IMG/VR virus record: IMGVR_UViG_3300032116_000663
Coordinates: 1-36,102 of that record
Source: a virus
Length of the DNA: 36,102 bases
Reading direction: 5' to 3' (one strand)
Shown: positions 20,310 through 29,817 of the stretch, one piece after another
Layout: each line of letters opens with the position of its first letter
How positions within the stretch are numbered: the first letter of the stretch is position 1
Made by a program: the position numbers and the translations under genes
Notes under the pieces: model-generated
Told to the model about the DNA's origin: nothing
The model's database searches: none
What the model saw: only the letters and a program-made list of their open reading frames with translations

Positions 20310-22032
20310 TGTTATCTCTAATTATTGTTTCAACTTTATTTTTTGCAGATATTTCTTTTAGCTTGACCTCAGCATAGCCTTGCATAATTCTCAACTTTTC
20401 ATCTCTTGTTTTCATTCCAAAGTCAGGATATTCTTCATAAGCCTTTTCTGTGAAATCATAAATGTAAGTTGATAATATTTGGTCTTGCTTAGTCATTGTG
20501 TTACTCGCAAACATCAAAGCTTTTTCTTCTTCACTCCTTCCACTTGCTGGGTCTAACTTCATTGCATCAATCTTTATGTTCTGCAATCGTGGGTCATTGG
20601 CCCATCTCTTTTTTATAAACTCAATCTCCATTTCAGTAAGCACCGCATCATTTAATCCTGAATCTTTAGCGTTCTTAATTTCTTGAACTAAGAAATCTGA
20701 ACTAAGGATGTCGAATGTATTAGGAACAACAACTATTGGACACATCATCTTAATTGTATCGCTGTCGTATAACTGATTATATCTCCATACTGCTACATAA
20801 TAAGCAGACAACTCAATTATCCTTCCTAAATCCTTTGCAATGGCAAAAAATACGTTGTTGGCTTCATCTCTATCATAAGCCTTGCTAACTCCACTCACTG
20901 AGGCAGGGATAACTTCTAAGAACTGCATATTTATTGCAGCCAATGCCCTATATCTATGGTTGTTTATCCTTTCATCTTGTAACTTGGCTATCTCGGTGTT
21001 CTTCTGCACATATCCCATTGGAGGTGTTGGTGCCGGGCTTTCTCCTAAGTTAGTCTTAGCAGGTCTTATTCTCAATGGCTCATAAGGAGAAAAAGAAACA
21101 TATCCATCCTTACATCTCTTATTAGTACAAGGTACTTTCTGATTGTCTTTTTGCAAGTAACCACGACCTCCACAATCGCCACATTCCTCACTCTGATAAA
21201 TCCATTGTTGGCTGTGGATGTGCATAACAATCTCAGCTTGTAAATCGCTAAATTCAACCGTTGCAGTATTTAACCAAGGCAACATTGCCTTTAATCGTGA
21301 TTGGTATTCTGTGCCTAAATCTTCTGTTGATTCAACTATCCCTCCAAGTCTAAAGAAACACGCTTTTTGTGATAAGTTAGGTATCTCTTGGTCTAAGTAC
21401 CAATTGCCCTTATTATCTTGCTTCCACTTGGCCCATTTAACTTTATCAACTGAATACATCTCTCTTGGCTTTTCTCCCTTGTAAACAAAAGATTCACCCT
21501 CGTTAAAGTAAATTATCTTATCGGTGTTTATGATGTAAGGATGTGGCTCAATATATTCAACATCGTTCTCCGTTCCATCGTCATTCATTGGTTGCTTTCC
21601 CCATATCAAACAAATGCCATTAGCATCAATAATATACTGCTTCAACATAGTGCTAAAGGTATAATTCATTATTGATTGTTTCCCCTTAAATTCCTTTTCT
21701 AAATACTCTTCCAATGATTCACCTTTGGCAATTTTAGTGAATTGTGATTGGTCGGGATATTTAATAAAAAATCCATCTGCTCTATGTATCTTAGAAAGTG
21801 AATTTAATACTCTATCAAATACTTCAGTGAACACTGGCTGATATGTTTTCTCTCTATATTCCTTAACCATATAATTCTCATTGGGCCTACGCTCATCAAT
21901 AAGTTTCTTTGGATATTCTGCATCTGAGTAATACAAAAAGTTTTCATATTCTTCATCCTCATAGTGGGGATGTCTTACAATTTCAGCAATTGAATTTACA
22001 TCAATTATCGAGTAGCTTTTTTCTAATTCCAT
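20299..22032 (-). CDS. Portal protein with Cys4 zinc-finger-like insertion
   Basis: This 577-aa protein occupies the portal position, after terminase, glycosyltransferase and tail genes and before the minor head protein. It has a portal-like size and alternating helical/strand regions with a long C-terminal helical crown. An insertion at about 282-312 holds C284xxC287GGRGY and C302xxxxC307KDGY, like a DnaJ-type zinc motif. I chose the ATG at 22032, one base after the preceding stop at 22034. The in-frame ATG at 22080 would overlap that gene by 47 nt and add 16 unrelated residues. The portal role rests on context and length; the Cys4 is seen directly. Confidence 0.75.
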   Translation of the reverse strand: MELEKSYSIIDVNSIAEIVRHPHYEDEEYENFLYYSDAEYPKKLIDERRPNENYMVKEYREKTYQPVFTEVFDRVLNSLSKIHRADGFFIKYPDQSQFTKIAKGESLEEYLEKEFKGKQSIMNYTFSTMLKQYIIDANGICLIWGKQPMNDDGTENDVEYIEPHPYIINTDKIIYFNEGESFVYKGEKPREMYSVDKVKWAKWKQDNKGNWYLDQEIPNLSQKACFFRLGGIVESTEDLGTEYQSRLKAMLPWLNTATVEFSDLQAEIVMHIHSQQWIYQSEECGDCGGRGYLQKDNQKVPCTNKRCKDGYVSFSPYEPLRIRPAKTNLGESPAPTPPMGYVQKNTEIAKLQDERINNHRYRALAAINMQFLEVIPASVSGVSKAYDRDEANNVFFAIAKDLGRIIELSAYYVAVWRYNQLYDSDTIKMMCPIVVVPNTFDILSSDFLVQEIKNAKDSGLNDAVLTEMEIEFIKKRWANDPRLQNIKIDAMKLDPASGRSEEEKALMFASNTMTKQDQILSTYIYDFTEKAYEEYPDFGMKTRDEKLRIMQGYAEVKLKEISAKNKVETIIRDNIGN

Positions 22033-22033
22033 T

Positions 22034-22909
22034 TTAGTAGGTATGTCTTTCGGGTAGCCATTTCTTCTTTGGCTGTGCAAAGTATTTGTATCTCATATTC
22101 GTAATCTTTGTGAATAATGAAACTAATATATCATAATTATTTTTAACAAGTGGTGCAAGGTTGTTGCCTCCAATAGATATTCCACAATAATCATTTCTAA
22201 GGTCTGTAATCCTCATTTGCTTTTTGGAATCCATTGGCCAAAATGTAGGATGAAACATTTCTTGATGTGGTGTTATTTTGTTTTGGATCATTGCAATCCA
22301 CAAAGGTAGTTCATCGGGAATACAACCTCCAAACTCGATGTTACTTACTTTTAAATTCTCAAAGTTATAAATCCAATCTTTAAATAGTTTGTCGTTTGCT
22401 TCGGTTTTTTTCCACCAAATAAATTCTGAGTGTACATTCCAAATATCTTCATTAGTAAATCCGTATGCTTCCTTAATTTCTAATAAGTTTGCCCATTGCA
22501 TAGAATCCTTTGTTATTGTTTCGGATTCATAGTTTCTAAATCCTGAGTTCTTAACGGTGAAATCAACATCTTTTAGGCTCTCAATCGTTTCTAAAAGTAG
22601 ATTGTTGTTTATCATTATTATGTCAGCATCTAAAAATAATGTTTCCTTAAATGGGCTTAAATCGTTAGCGTGTGCCTTTACTTTTATAAAACAATCCTCA
22701 CCTTTATTCTTTAAATATTCAGCAGGACATTCGGCTTTTGTATCAAAAAATCTTTCATAGTCTTCGCCAATACCTCGCAATGTTCCCTCAGTATAAACCA
22801 AATGAATAGGCAATGTGCAATTACTGCCTTTAATGGACATTGCTAAGTTAGCAGCTAACTTTCCATAGTTAGGATGTCCTACTGCTATTATTAATATTCC
22901 TTTATCCAC
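22034..22909 (-). CDS. GT-A glycosyltransferase-like protein (GT8-type)
   Basis: This 291-aa protein has a Rossmann-like start, GILIIAVGHPNYGKLAANLAMSI. It has a DxD nucleotide-sugar/metal site in ETLFLDADIIM (about 90-100). A later acceptor region has SEFIWWKK and GGCIPDELPLWIAMI. These are features of GT-A fold transferases such as GT8. It lies inside the structural block between a tail protein (8-nt overlap) and the portal, so it may glycosylate virion proteins or host surface sugars. The enzyme class is fairly safe; the substrate is unknown. Confidence 0.72.
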   Translation of the reverse strand: MDKGILIIAVGHPNYGKLAANLAMSIKGSNCTLPIHLVYTEGTLRGIGEDYERFFDTKAECPAEYLKNKGEDCFIKVKAHANDLSPFKETLFLDADIIMINNNLLLETIESLKDVDFTVKNSGFRNYESETITKDSMQWANLLEIKEAYGFTNEDIWNVHSEFIWWKKTEANDKLFKDWIYNFENLKVSNIEFGGCIPDELPLWIAMIQNKITPHQEMFHPTFWPMDSKKQMRITDLRNDYCGISIGGNNLAPLVKNNYDILVSLFTKITNMRYKYFAQPKKKWLPERHTY

Positions 22910-23747
22910 AATTATTATTTATTTCGTTAAATGGTGTTTCATAAACTTGAAAATCTGCAGGCCACACATTCATCCCTTGCATAATACTTGGAAAGTCTTG
23001 ATTGTATTCGTTCTCAAAAGTACATTCCAATTGATAGTTTGTTGATGTTGCTATTAATACGTTGTCGTGGTTAAGTGCTACAACTAACTTTTGATGTATT
23101 TCTTCGGGCAAGAAGTCGGTAACAAATTTATATTTTTTGGCTAATCTTGCAAATACTTTTGTTCTTTCTCCATTGCTTCTAACATAAGTTTGTTGCTCGA
23201 TGTCAAAGGCAGGACTTGTGGCATACATTGGCAATCTTATTGCATTTCTTCTGTTCTCAGCATCGGGATAAATAAATCCAAAGGCATCCTCATTATTAGT
23301 ATAAGTTATGCGACTTGTAAAACATTTATCTACACAATATTTAAAACAAGTTATTGATGTTATTGATAGGTACGCTGGTGGCTCATCTTTTAAAAAGTTA
23401 AATTGTAATTGGAAACAATCTCCATCATTTAATCCATTCAGCAAAGACGATATGTCAAATTGAAGAAATATAATGTAATTGTTTGTTGATATGGTTTGAA
23501 TGGATTTACCTACCGTTGTTATTGTAGTCAATCCACTACTTGTTAACCTTCTTACTTGAAAAGCACTTAATAAGTTTGTTGATGTTGCATAATCGTTTGA
23601 TGTAACTTTAAATTGCATCTTTAAATCTCCTGCCTCACATATCGGTAAACAAGTATCTACAACAATTCCACAATCATTGTCCGTAATAAATTCTTGGTCG
23701 TGAAATCTTACAAAACTATTTTGTAAATCTATAAGGCTCGTTGCCAT
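22902..23747 (-). CDS. Tail / baseplate structural protein
   Basis: This 281-aa beta-rich protein carries several Cys residues (GIVVDTCLPICEAGD; CFKYCVDKCF). It ends with PADFQVYETPFNEINNNCG. It follows the 726-aa tail protein with a 1-nt overlap. The order tape measure, large protein, this protein suggests a distal tail or baseplate component. I recognise similar sequences only as unnamed structural proteins of Bacteroidota phages. Confidence 0.6.
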   Translation of the reverse strand: MATSLIDLQNSFVRFHDQEFITDNDCGIVVDTCLPICEAGDLKMQFKVTSNDYATSTNLLSAFQVRRLTSSGLTTITTVGKSIQTISTNNYIIFLQFDISSLLNGLNDGDCFQLQFNFLKDEPPAYLSITSITCFKYCVDKCFTSRITYTNNEDAFGFIYPDAENRRNAIRLPMYATSPAFDIEQQTYVRSNGERTKVFARLAKKYKFVTDFLPEEIHQKLVVALNHDNVLIATSTNYQLECTFENEYNQDFPSIMQGMNVWPADFQVYETPFNEINNNCG

Positions 23748-25927
23748 TACTCTGTTATTGCGTGGAGTAGCGTAAACTTCGCCATTCCTTGATTCGGCTC
23801 ATAAGTAGCGGTTAACAAGTAACCAGTAAATAAAGTATCATTGCACTCAAATGTATAAATATTCTCATACACATCTACCAACATTTGATTCATAAACTTA
23901 TCCATCGTCAAAGGTATTGAAAATTCATAAATAATTGGCAAAAAATATGGTTCTGCATTTGCAAGAACATCAAAATTGGCAGTAATAACATTGTCATTCT
24001 CAGCTATGGCTACATCCTCTAAATCACATTGCCCGGTCATCCTACCACTTGCAATGTAGTTACCATTTGCGGAGTTGAAAATTAACTCTTGAGGTGAGTA
24101 TAAACATAAACGATTGTACCAATTCAATAAGTTTCTTATCGGTGTTAGTCTGTAATTGTACCTTGTTGATGGACTTACTATGTTGGATGGGTCTGTTACC
24201 CCTTGCACTGCATTTGAGCCATTCCTATTGATTATAAACGTATCGCTGTCATATCTCCAATCGCTTGAAAATGGACTCTTTCGCCTTGTTATTTCAATCG
24301 TATATCCTGCCGTGATGAAATCACTAACTATATTTAATGTTCTATCGCTGTTGCTTCCTTTTCTTGAATACTTTCTACTTGTATTCATCTCGTCAAGTCC
24401 ATTGTACTCTTCGGATTCCCACTTGCTATAACCTACGTTTATCTTTCCGAATAAAAAGTCCCTTGCGTGGCTAATCTTAACTTCATTTACTGAACCTAAC
24501 GATATGGTGTTTATTTGTTGATAGAACTTCTTAGCCTTGTCTATTATTAGGTCGGTGCCAGATATACCCCACCCCATATTAAATATCTTGGAAGTGTTGT
24601 TAAATAGGTTTTCCCAACTTATAAATAGGTTACTTGCATCTGATTTTCTTCTTAGCTTCAATCCATTAGTAAGTATGTAATTGCTCATACAATCGTCGTT
24701 ACATACTACATCGTAACAATCGCCAACTAATGCAGTTGGCACAAACTCTAAACAATCTTTTAGGTTAACTCCTTTTATAGTTGTTTCGGGGCAGTCTGTG
24801 TTTACTACCATTTCTACATAAGAAGTATCATCATACTCCCAATCGAATTGCATACTTTTACAATCTTCTGTTTCTCCATCAAATACGCTATAATTAATTT
24901 CAAAATAAATATACAATCTTTGCGTATTGGTAAAACTTGTTGGAGAGAAATTAGCATAAGAAAATGGAATAGTTACTGGGGCCATATCATCAGTTACATT
25001 ATATCCCGTAGTAAGCATATTTACTGAATAAAGTAAATTATAGTTTGTGCCATCAAATTCATATAAGGTGTATAGTATACCATTTATATTAGCATTAAGA
25101 GTTGACTGAACAATAACATTACCGCTAATGTTAACATCTAAACTAAACCCATAATTAGGTGGCATACAAAGTTCAGTTAAACTAATATTTTCTAAATCTC
25201 GTTCCCATATTGCGTAATTAGATAATTCTTCTGTTTCCCAATCAGGTTGGTCAAACATAAATTCTGTTGCACAATTAAAAGATTGTCCTGTTGGAGTAAG
25301 ATAGTTAAATGCAGGTATTTCTTCTATCTGTGTTAGTCTTAATGCCAATGAATTATACACTCGCCCAAATGCAGGGAAAGCAGTAAAATCTTGAGTTCCA
25401 AGTGTACTTGAAAATTGATATGTCAAAGTTGGGTCAGGGATTGCCCTATTTCTTATTACTATCTCTTGACCTCCCAACACCAAATCTGTTTCCGCTAATG
25501 GTGTTATTTCATTGCCATCAATATCTACCTCAGTTGCTAAGTCTATATCTTGCGACATCCTCACCATCAAATCATTCAAACAGCTATTGGCATTTACGCT
25601 TATCTCAATCATACACATATCACCGCAAGTGCGTTTATAAGTATTGAAATCGAACTTAAACGTATCTAACAACTGATATGCCTCATCCTCGCATTGAAAT
25701 TCTATTTTTAAATATGCCACCGAATCAGCACCCGTTAAATCATAAATGGACTTCAACAACACATATCCATCCTCAACAAATTGAAAGTCGGTATTATCTA
25801 TCGTCTTAATTATTCCGTGATTGTTTGGATTTCTATTTAAGGCAATCGTCAATCCATCCCACTTGATAGGCTCTAAGATTACCGTTTCTGTGCTATCGGT
25901 TTCTATTATTGTAAACTTCCAATTCAT
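23747..25927 (-). CDS. Large tail / baseplate protein
   Basis: This 726-aa protein starts MNWKFTIIETDSTETVILEP and is followed by IKWDGLTIALNR. It is predicted beta-rich throughout, with Cys clusters (TCGDMCMIEI; DCYDVVCNDDCMSN). It directly follows the tape-measure gene (4-nt overlap), where distal-tail and tail-associated hub proteins are found. Its length fits a fused hub/baseplate protein. No lysozyme or peptidase motif is visible, so it is not an obvious wall-degrading tail tip. Confidence 0.65.
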   Translation of the reverse strand: MNWKFTIIETDSTETVILEPIKWDGLTIALNRNPNNHGIIKTIDNTDFQFVEDGYVLLKSIYDLTGADSVAYLKIEFQCEDEAYQLLDTFKFDFNTYKRTCGDMCMIEISVNANSCLNDLMVRMSQDIDLATEVDIDGNEITPLAETDLVLGGQEIVIRNRAIPDPTLTYQFSSTLGTQDFTAFPAFGRVYNSLALRLTQIEEIPAFNYLTPTGQSFNCATEFMFDQPDWETEELSNYAIWERDLENISLTELCMPPNYGFSLDVNISGNVIVQSTLNANINGILYTLYEFDGTNYNLLYSVNMLTTGYNVTDDMAPVTIPFSYANFSPTSFTNTQRLYIYFEINYSVFDGETEDCKSMQFDWEYDDTSYVEMVVNTDCPETTIKGVNLKDCLEFVPTALVGDCYDVVCNDDCMSNYILTNGLKLRRKSDASNLFISWENLFNNTSKIFNMGWGISGTDLIIDKAKKFYQQINTISLGSVNEVKISHARDFLFGKINVGYSKWESEEYNGLDEMNTSRKYSRKGSNSDRTLNIVSDFITAGYTIEITRRKSPFSSDWRYDSDTFIINRNGSNAVQGVTDPSNIVSPSTRYNYRLTPIRNLLNWYNRLCLYSPQELIFNSANGNYIASGRMTGQCDLEDVAIAENDNVITANFDVLANAEPYFLPIIYEFSIPLTMDKFMNQMLVDVYENIYTFECNDTLFTGYLLTATYEPNQGMAKFTLLHAITE

Positions 25928-28191
25928 TTCCTAAATCTTGCGTTTAAATATTCGGTTTTTACGTTCTCAGCTATAACATACTTCCTAAATCCTGCCTCAT
26001 CCATATTGATGTTGGTAGTGCTCTTGTTTCTGCTAAATAACTTATCTAACCTATCGTAGTCAATAGCTACTGAACTATTAACATACACTGGATTATTATA
26101 GTCATTAGAAATATTATAGTTTCCTTTCGATGCTTCAATTAATAATTCATTGGCGATACTTGGGCTTACCTTTTTATCAAAGATTAAATCTAAGGCAGGA
26201 AAATAGCTTTCTTTGGTCTTTGTTGGTATAACCATTTCACCTTTTGAAAGGTATGCAAGTATAGAGTCGCTTGTGTCCGTTCCTGCCCCTTCAACTCCTT
26301 TTGTTCCTTTAGCGAATTTAGGTAACGGTTGATTTTTAATGGCTGCAATCTGCAATCCCGTTACTACCCCTATACCTACTGCGGCAATACTTGCTGAGAT
26401 TGGATCAACCATTGTTGCATAGGCTCTTGTTATTGCCAATGCTCCATTAACTGCTGCTTGTACTATATCCGCTTGTCTTTGCTTTCTTGCTGCATCGCTT
26501 TTAATTTTGGCAATTTCTCTTTGTGATTGCCTTTCCAATGCTTGTTGTTGTGCAGCAGATAACTCTCTACCCTCCATTTGCTTTTTCAACTCTTCTTCTG
26601 CGGCAGCAATCTTTAACTCAGTTTCTTGTTGTAGGTTCTGCTCAATTTGGTCAAATGCAAATGCAGCAGTATTCTCTAACATTTGTAAGGCTGTTTGCTT
26701 TGCTAACTCTCGATATTGTTCTTCTTTCTTTGCCTTTTCTTCTAAGTATTTATCATCAATATCCGTTTGCTTTTTCTTTAAATCCTCATAGTCTTTTAGT
26801 TCCTTTTCAATCTGACCATAGATTTCTTCTGATGTCTTATAACGACCTTCTGACTGTATTCTTGCATACATTTCGTCAATCTCAAGACTGCTTTTTTGGT
26901 ACTTTTTTTGAATGTCTAACTGCTTGTAGTAATTCTTTTGTAGTTGCTCGGTTAAACCAACATCTTCTATTGCTCTTTTGTTGGCTTCTTCCTCTGCCTT
27001 GGCTATTGCCTCTGCTTTTTTTTGTGCTTCTTCTTCCGCCTTTCTTAATGCTTCGGCATCTGCTTTTTCCTTTAATTTTGCTTTTTTATCTTGTTGATCT
27101 TTTAAATCTTTCTTTTCTTTTTCATTCCACTTTTGATTTATTTCATCCCTTTGCTTATTAAACAATTCAATATTTACTTTTGTCTCTGCATCGAATGATT
27201 TTTGACTTTGCCCTGTTTCTTTTTGTGCTCTTTTACGTTCCCTAAATTCTTGGTCATAACCTACTTGAAGTGCTTTTAATTCACCCTCTCTACTTCCTTG
27301 CAATAGTTGTTGTCTTTTCTTTAATACATTGGCATAAACCTCAGCATCTTTCTCATACATCTTGCCTAATCTTTCTTGTATCTGCTTTGCTGACTTCTCG
27401 GTACTACTCATTTCAACAACTAAATAGGCAATCCCTGCAACTATTAATGATATACCAGCAGTTGCAGCAGCCATAGCAGCAGTAATTTCAACACCCATAA
27501 TCGTGGCACTTTTACCCGCTAATCTTTGTGCTACTGATAAATATGTTGTCTTTAATATTCCCTCGCCAGTTGCTAAATTTGCTATCTCTTGAATACCCGT
27601 TAGCAATGCCATTGCTGATTGAACTTTCAATAAAGTTTTTTCAACTTTTTCATTCTCGCCACCCAATAAACCTATTGCACCTTGAGTAATTGCTACCCCT
27701 GCCGCTAATCCTCTAAATCCTTCAACTACTGCATCAATTCTTTTTGTATCGCTTGATAATGCCTTTATCTTTTGGTTTACATCTCCTAAATGGTCGGTAA
27801 GTTCTGCCGCTCTCTTGGTTGCTTCGGATAATTGTTTTGCATCCAATCCACCACTTGCAATCTGTGCTTTTAGTTCTTTTAATTCTTGCTTTAGCGTTTT
27901 GCTTTTTTTACCTGCAACCTCCATCTCCTTACCCATCTCAGCAAAATGTTCAGCAACTCCCTCCAATACTCCTGCTTGAATTTCGCTTTTTAATTGTGAT
28001 ATTTCATTGGAAAAGTTTCCTGCTTCCTTAGTTGTAGCTTTTAATGTATTTAGATACTTGGCTTGTGATTGATTAATCTCATCAATCTTTTTGGCATCCT
28101 CTTCGCTAATCTTTCCAAGTAATTTAAGTTGGTCGACCGCAGGTTGTAATCCCGTTGTGTCGGCAGTAAATTTTATTATTACGTTTTCCAC
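25924..28191 (-). CDS. Tape measure protein
   Basis: This 755-aa protein is the longest in the genome. It is helical with extensive coiled coils rich in Lys/Glu/Ala (about 300-420 and 450-570). Hydrophobic segments lie at about 140-160, 235-262 (MAAATAGISLIVAGIAYLVV) and 625-650 (SASIAAVGIGVVTGLQIAAI). The C-terminus has the FAKGTKGVEGAGTDTSDSILAYLSKGEMVIP signature (in parts) common in tape measures. It sets tail length and probably helps DNA cross the membrane. The start is GTG at 28191, sharing its G with the stop of the 37-codon gene (TAGTG), so translation is coupled. Confidence 0.9.
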   Translation of the reverse strand: MENVIIKFTADTTGLQPAVDQLKLLGKISEEDAKKIDEINQSQAKYLNTLKATTKEAGNFSNEISQLKSEIQAGVLEGVAEHFAEMGKEMEVAGKKSKTLKQELKELKAQIASGGLDAKQLSEATKRAAELTDHLGDVNQKIKALSSDTKRIDAVVEGFRGLAAGVAITQGAIGLLGGENEKVEKTLLKVQSAMALLTGIQEIANLATGEGILKTTYLSVAQRLAGKSATIMGVEITAAMAAATAGISLIVAGIAYLVVEMSSTEKSAKQIQERLGKMYEKDAEVYANVLKKRQQLLQGSREGELKALQVGYDQEFRERKRAQKETGQSQKSFDAETKVNIELFNKQRDEINQKWNEKEKKDLKDQQDKKAKLKEKADAEALRKAEEEAQKKAEAIAKAEEEANKRAIEDVGLTEQLQKNYYKQLDIQKKYQKSSLEIDEMYARIQSEGRYKTSEEIYGQIEKELKDYEDLKKKQTDIDDKYLEEKAKKEEQYRELAKQTALQMLENTAAFAFDQIEQNLQQETELKIAAAEEELKKQMEGRELSAAQQQALERQSQREIAKIKSDAARKQRQADIVQAAVNGALAITRAYATMVDPISASIAAVGIGVVTGLQIAAIKNQPLPKFAKGTKGVEGAGTDTSDSILAYLSKGEMVIPTKTKESYFPALDLIFDKKVSPSIANELLIEASKGNYNISNDYNNPVYVNSSVAIDYDRLDKLFSRNKSTTNINMDEAGFRKYVIAENVKTEYLNARFRK

Positions 28192-28304
28192 TATCTTTTA
28201 TTAGCGGTTCGCTTGTCGTGTTGGCTCTTTGCCTCATTTGCAAAGAAAAAGAAATCATACAAAGTTAATGTATTTATTTGATATGTAGGAGGCAGAAATT
28301 TCAT
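28191..28304 (-). CDS. Small tail-chaperone-like ORF directly upstream of the tape measure
   Basis: The 37-codon ORF runs from ATG 28304 to TAG 28193-28191. It reads MKFLPPTYQINTLTLYDFF and then a charged tail ending DKRTANKR. It starts 12 nt after the stop of the 203-aa gene and its stop overlaps the tape-measure GTG. This is the place of the second tail-assembly chaperone (lambda T/GT type). The frame is -1 relative to the upstream gene and is open back to at least 28442, so a frameshift product is possible as well as independent initiation. Confidence 0.55.
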   Translation of the reverse strand: MKFLPPTYQINTLTLYDFFFFANEAKSQHDKRTANKR

Positions 28305-28315
28305 CACTATTAATT

Positions 28316-28927
28316 TTAATCGTTCTCTGCTTTCAATTCCTCCTCTAACATTATCAACGAATGAGCCACCGCCTGCATCTTTTCTATTTGTTCCACCACC
28401 CTCAAATACGCTTGGGAACTGTCTCCGTATGTAATTAAAAACGGTATCAATCTCTTTAAAGGTTCGTGCAAAAAAAAACCATCACCATACTTCTTCCAAC
28501 TCTCAATTTTATGTTTATTATACTCGTGGTCGTATCTTAATACGCTTTCTTTGTCATCAATAAAGGCAACTGAGGCAACCTTATAGATTATCTCAGGACT
28601 TATAATGTATTTTAGTCGTTCCTCAAATCGTGCTATTTCTATAAACATATTTTTTAAGTCCAAAGATTTACCATTCTTGACCTCGGTACATTTCTTCATT
28701 ACTTCGATATGGTTAAGCAAGTAATCCCTTGTAACTCCATTTTGAAGTTCCTCAAAGAATATTAAGGCATCTAATCCACGTTGGAATGGCATAGAGTTTT
28801 TATCCTTAAATTCATAATACTTCGTACCATTGCACTCAAAGGCAAATTCCAAAGTAAATCCATCCTTAACTATGACATTAGAACTCGGATTCAAGTTCTG
28901 CAAGTGCTTTTTTATCGCTCCAAACAT
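28316..28927 (-). CDS. Probable tail assembly chaperone
   Basis: This 203-aa protein has a beta N-terminus (GFTLEFAFECNGTKYYEFKD) and a long helical remainder (GLDALIFFEELQNGVTRDYL ... QIEKMQAVAHSLIMLEEELKAEND). It lies just before the 37-codon ORF and the tape measure, the normal place of the tail-assembly chaperone that keeps the tape measure soluble. The heptamer GTTTTTA (28442-28436) in the frame needed for -1 slippage is a weak shift-site candidate. It overlaps the preceding gene by 50 nt, which is unusual in this genome. Confidence 0.62.
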   Translation of the reverse strand: MFGAIKKHLQNLNPSSNVIVKDGFTLEFAFECNGTKYYEFKDKNSMPFQRGLDALIFFEELQNGVTRDYLLNHIEVMKKCTEVKNGKSLDLKNMFIEIARFEERLKYIISPEIIYKVASVAFIDDKESVLRYDHEYNKHKIESWKKYGDGFFLHEPLKRLIPFLITYGDSSQAYLRVVEQIEKMQAVAHSLIMLEEELKAEND

Positions 28928-29081
28928 TATTTATTTTTATTTGATATTGGTTTAATTTCTTGTAAACTTTTACTTCTGTTGTGTCGTTGGAAAATCTATG
29001 ATATTGATTGTTCCCTTGGCATCCGCAGGAATGGCCTTTAGCAACAAATCCATTGTTATTTAGAGTTAGCAACCAATTCAT
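28878..29081 (-). CDS. Small hypothetical protein
   Basis: This 67-aa protein contains FVAKGHSCGCQGNNQYHRFSN, a CxC with nearby His residues that could bind metal. A KVYKKLNQYQIKINNVW strand segment and an acidic C-terminus follow. It begins directly after the stop of the membrane protein gene and its last 50 nt overlap the chaperone gene in another frame. Function is unknown. Confidence 0.5.
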   Translation of the reverse strand: MNWLLTLNNNGFVAKGHSCGCQGNNQYHRFSNDTTEVKVYKKLNQYQIKINNVWSDKKALAELESEF

Positions 29082-29429
29082 TTAATCTCGGTAAATGATT
29101 GAGGTAAATAATTTATTCAATCCACTTAATGCCATACAATATGCAAACATCCAAAAGTAGCTGTAAGGCTGACCATCGTACACAAAGAATGCCAATGGCA
29201 ATCCATAGATTACAATCATACAAGGTGGGCAGTTGTATAGTGGCTTGGTGATCCAAAACCATTTATCACCAATTAAATTTTCAAAGTAGGTTGTTATTGG
29301 CTTAAAAATCATTCCATCCCCGGCAAACATATTGTGAATACCAATAATTGCAAGTGAGTTGAAAATTAGTAATACAAAGACTTGAAATGCTTCAATCTTT
29401 GAGTTTAAAATCCATAGTTGTTCTTCCAT
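29082..29429 (-). CDS. Membrane protein with CPPC-type motif
   Basis: This 115-aa protein has three hydrophobic segments: FQVFVLLIFNSLAIIGIHNMF (about 15-35), MIVIYGLPLAFFVY (about 70-84) and YFWMFAYCMALSGLNKLF (about 90-107). Between them lies the motif PLYNCPPCMIVIYG. The arrangement, a CPxC just before a membrane helix, recalls DUF1360-like membrane proteins and occurs in Bacteroidota phages. Its location in the tail region is odd for a membrane protein, so it may act in the host envelope during infection. No function is established. Confidence 0.55.
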   Translation of the reverse strand: MEEQLWILNSKIEAFQVFVLLIFNSLAIIGIHNMFAGDGMIFKPITTYFENLIGDKWFWITKPLYNCPPCMIVIYGLPLAFFVYDGQPYSYFWMFAYCMALSGLNKLFTSIIYRD

Positions 29430-29441
29430 TGTTTTATTTAT

Positions 29442-29813
29442 TTAGCAACAAGGAACATTCTCTGTTCTTTGGTCGGCATCAATTAATATTTTAGTAAAAT
29501 TAAGTATTATCTGTGAGTATTCTACCTCACAAAGTGTTAATGTTACGGGAACACATAAGGCAGTAAGCTCATTTATTTCGATAACTATCTCACCCGTTCC
29601 ATCGTTCCAAAATCCATCTAACAAATCGTTTTTAGTTAGATTAATTACTCCACCTGCATTGGTTGTTTTCCTTGTCTTTAATACCATCCCATTAGGAAAG
29701 GTAAATGATATTTGATACTCCGTTGTTCCTTCTAAATCGAAATTTAAAGCAATGAAGTCAACACATCCAGGTACATCTTGTTTGTATGTTTTGTTGCAAT
29801 TTAATAGTGCCAT
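29442..29813 (-). CDS. Hypothetical beta-rich structural-like protein
   Basis: This 123-aa protein is dominated by beta strands (EYQISFTFPNGMVLKTRKT; GEIVIEINELTALCVPVTLTL). It ends with ENVPCC. Strand-rich composition and a place between the methyltransferase and tail-region genes suggest a small structural protein such as a decoration or tail-associated domain with an Ig-like fold. The spacing to the neighbours is 4 and 12 bp. No family is recognised. Confidence 0.5.
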   Translation of the reverse strand: MALLNCNKTYKQDVPGCVDFIALNFDLEGTTEYQISFTFPNGMVLKTRKTTNAGGVINLTKNDLLDGFWNDGTGEIVIEINELTALCVPVTLTLCEVEYSQIILNFTKILIDADQRTENVPCC

Positions 29814-29817
29814 AATT

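Noticed and set aside
26523-27161. 212-aa plus-strand open frame
   Set aside because: It is antisense to the tape-measure coiled coil; its Leu/Pro/Phe-rich product mirrors Lys/Glu codons. No plus-strand gene has independent support.
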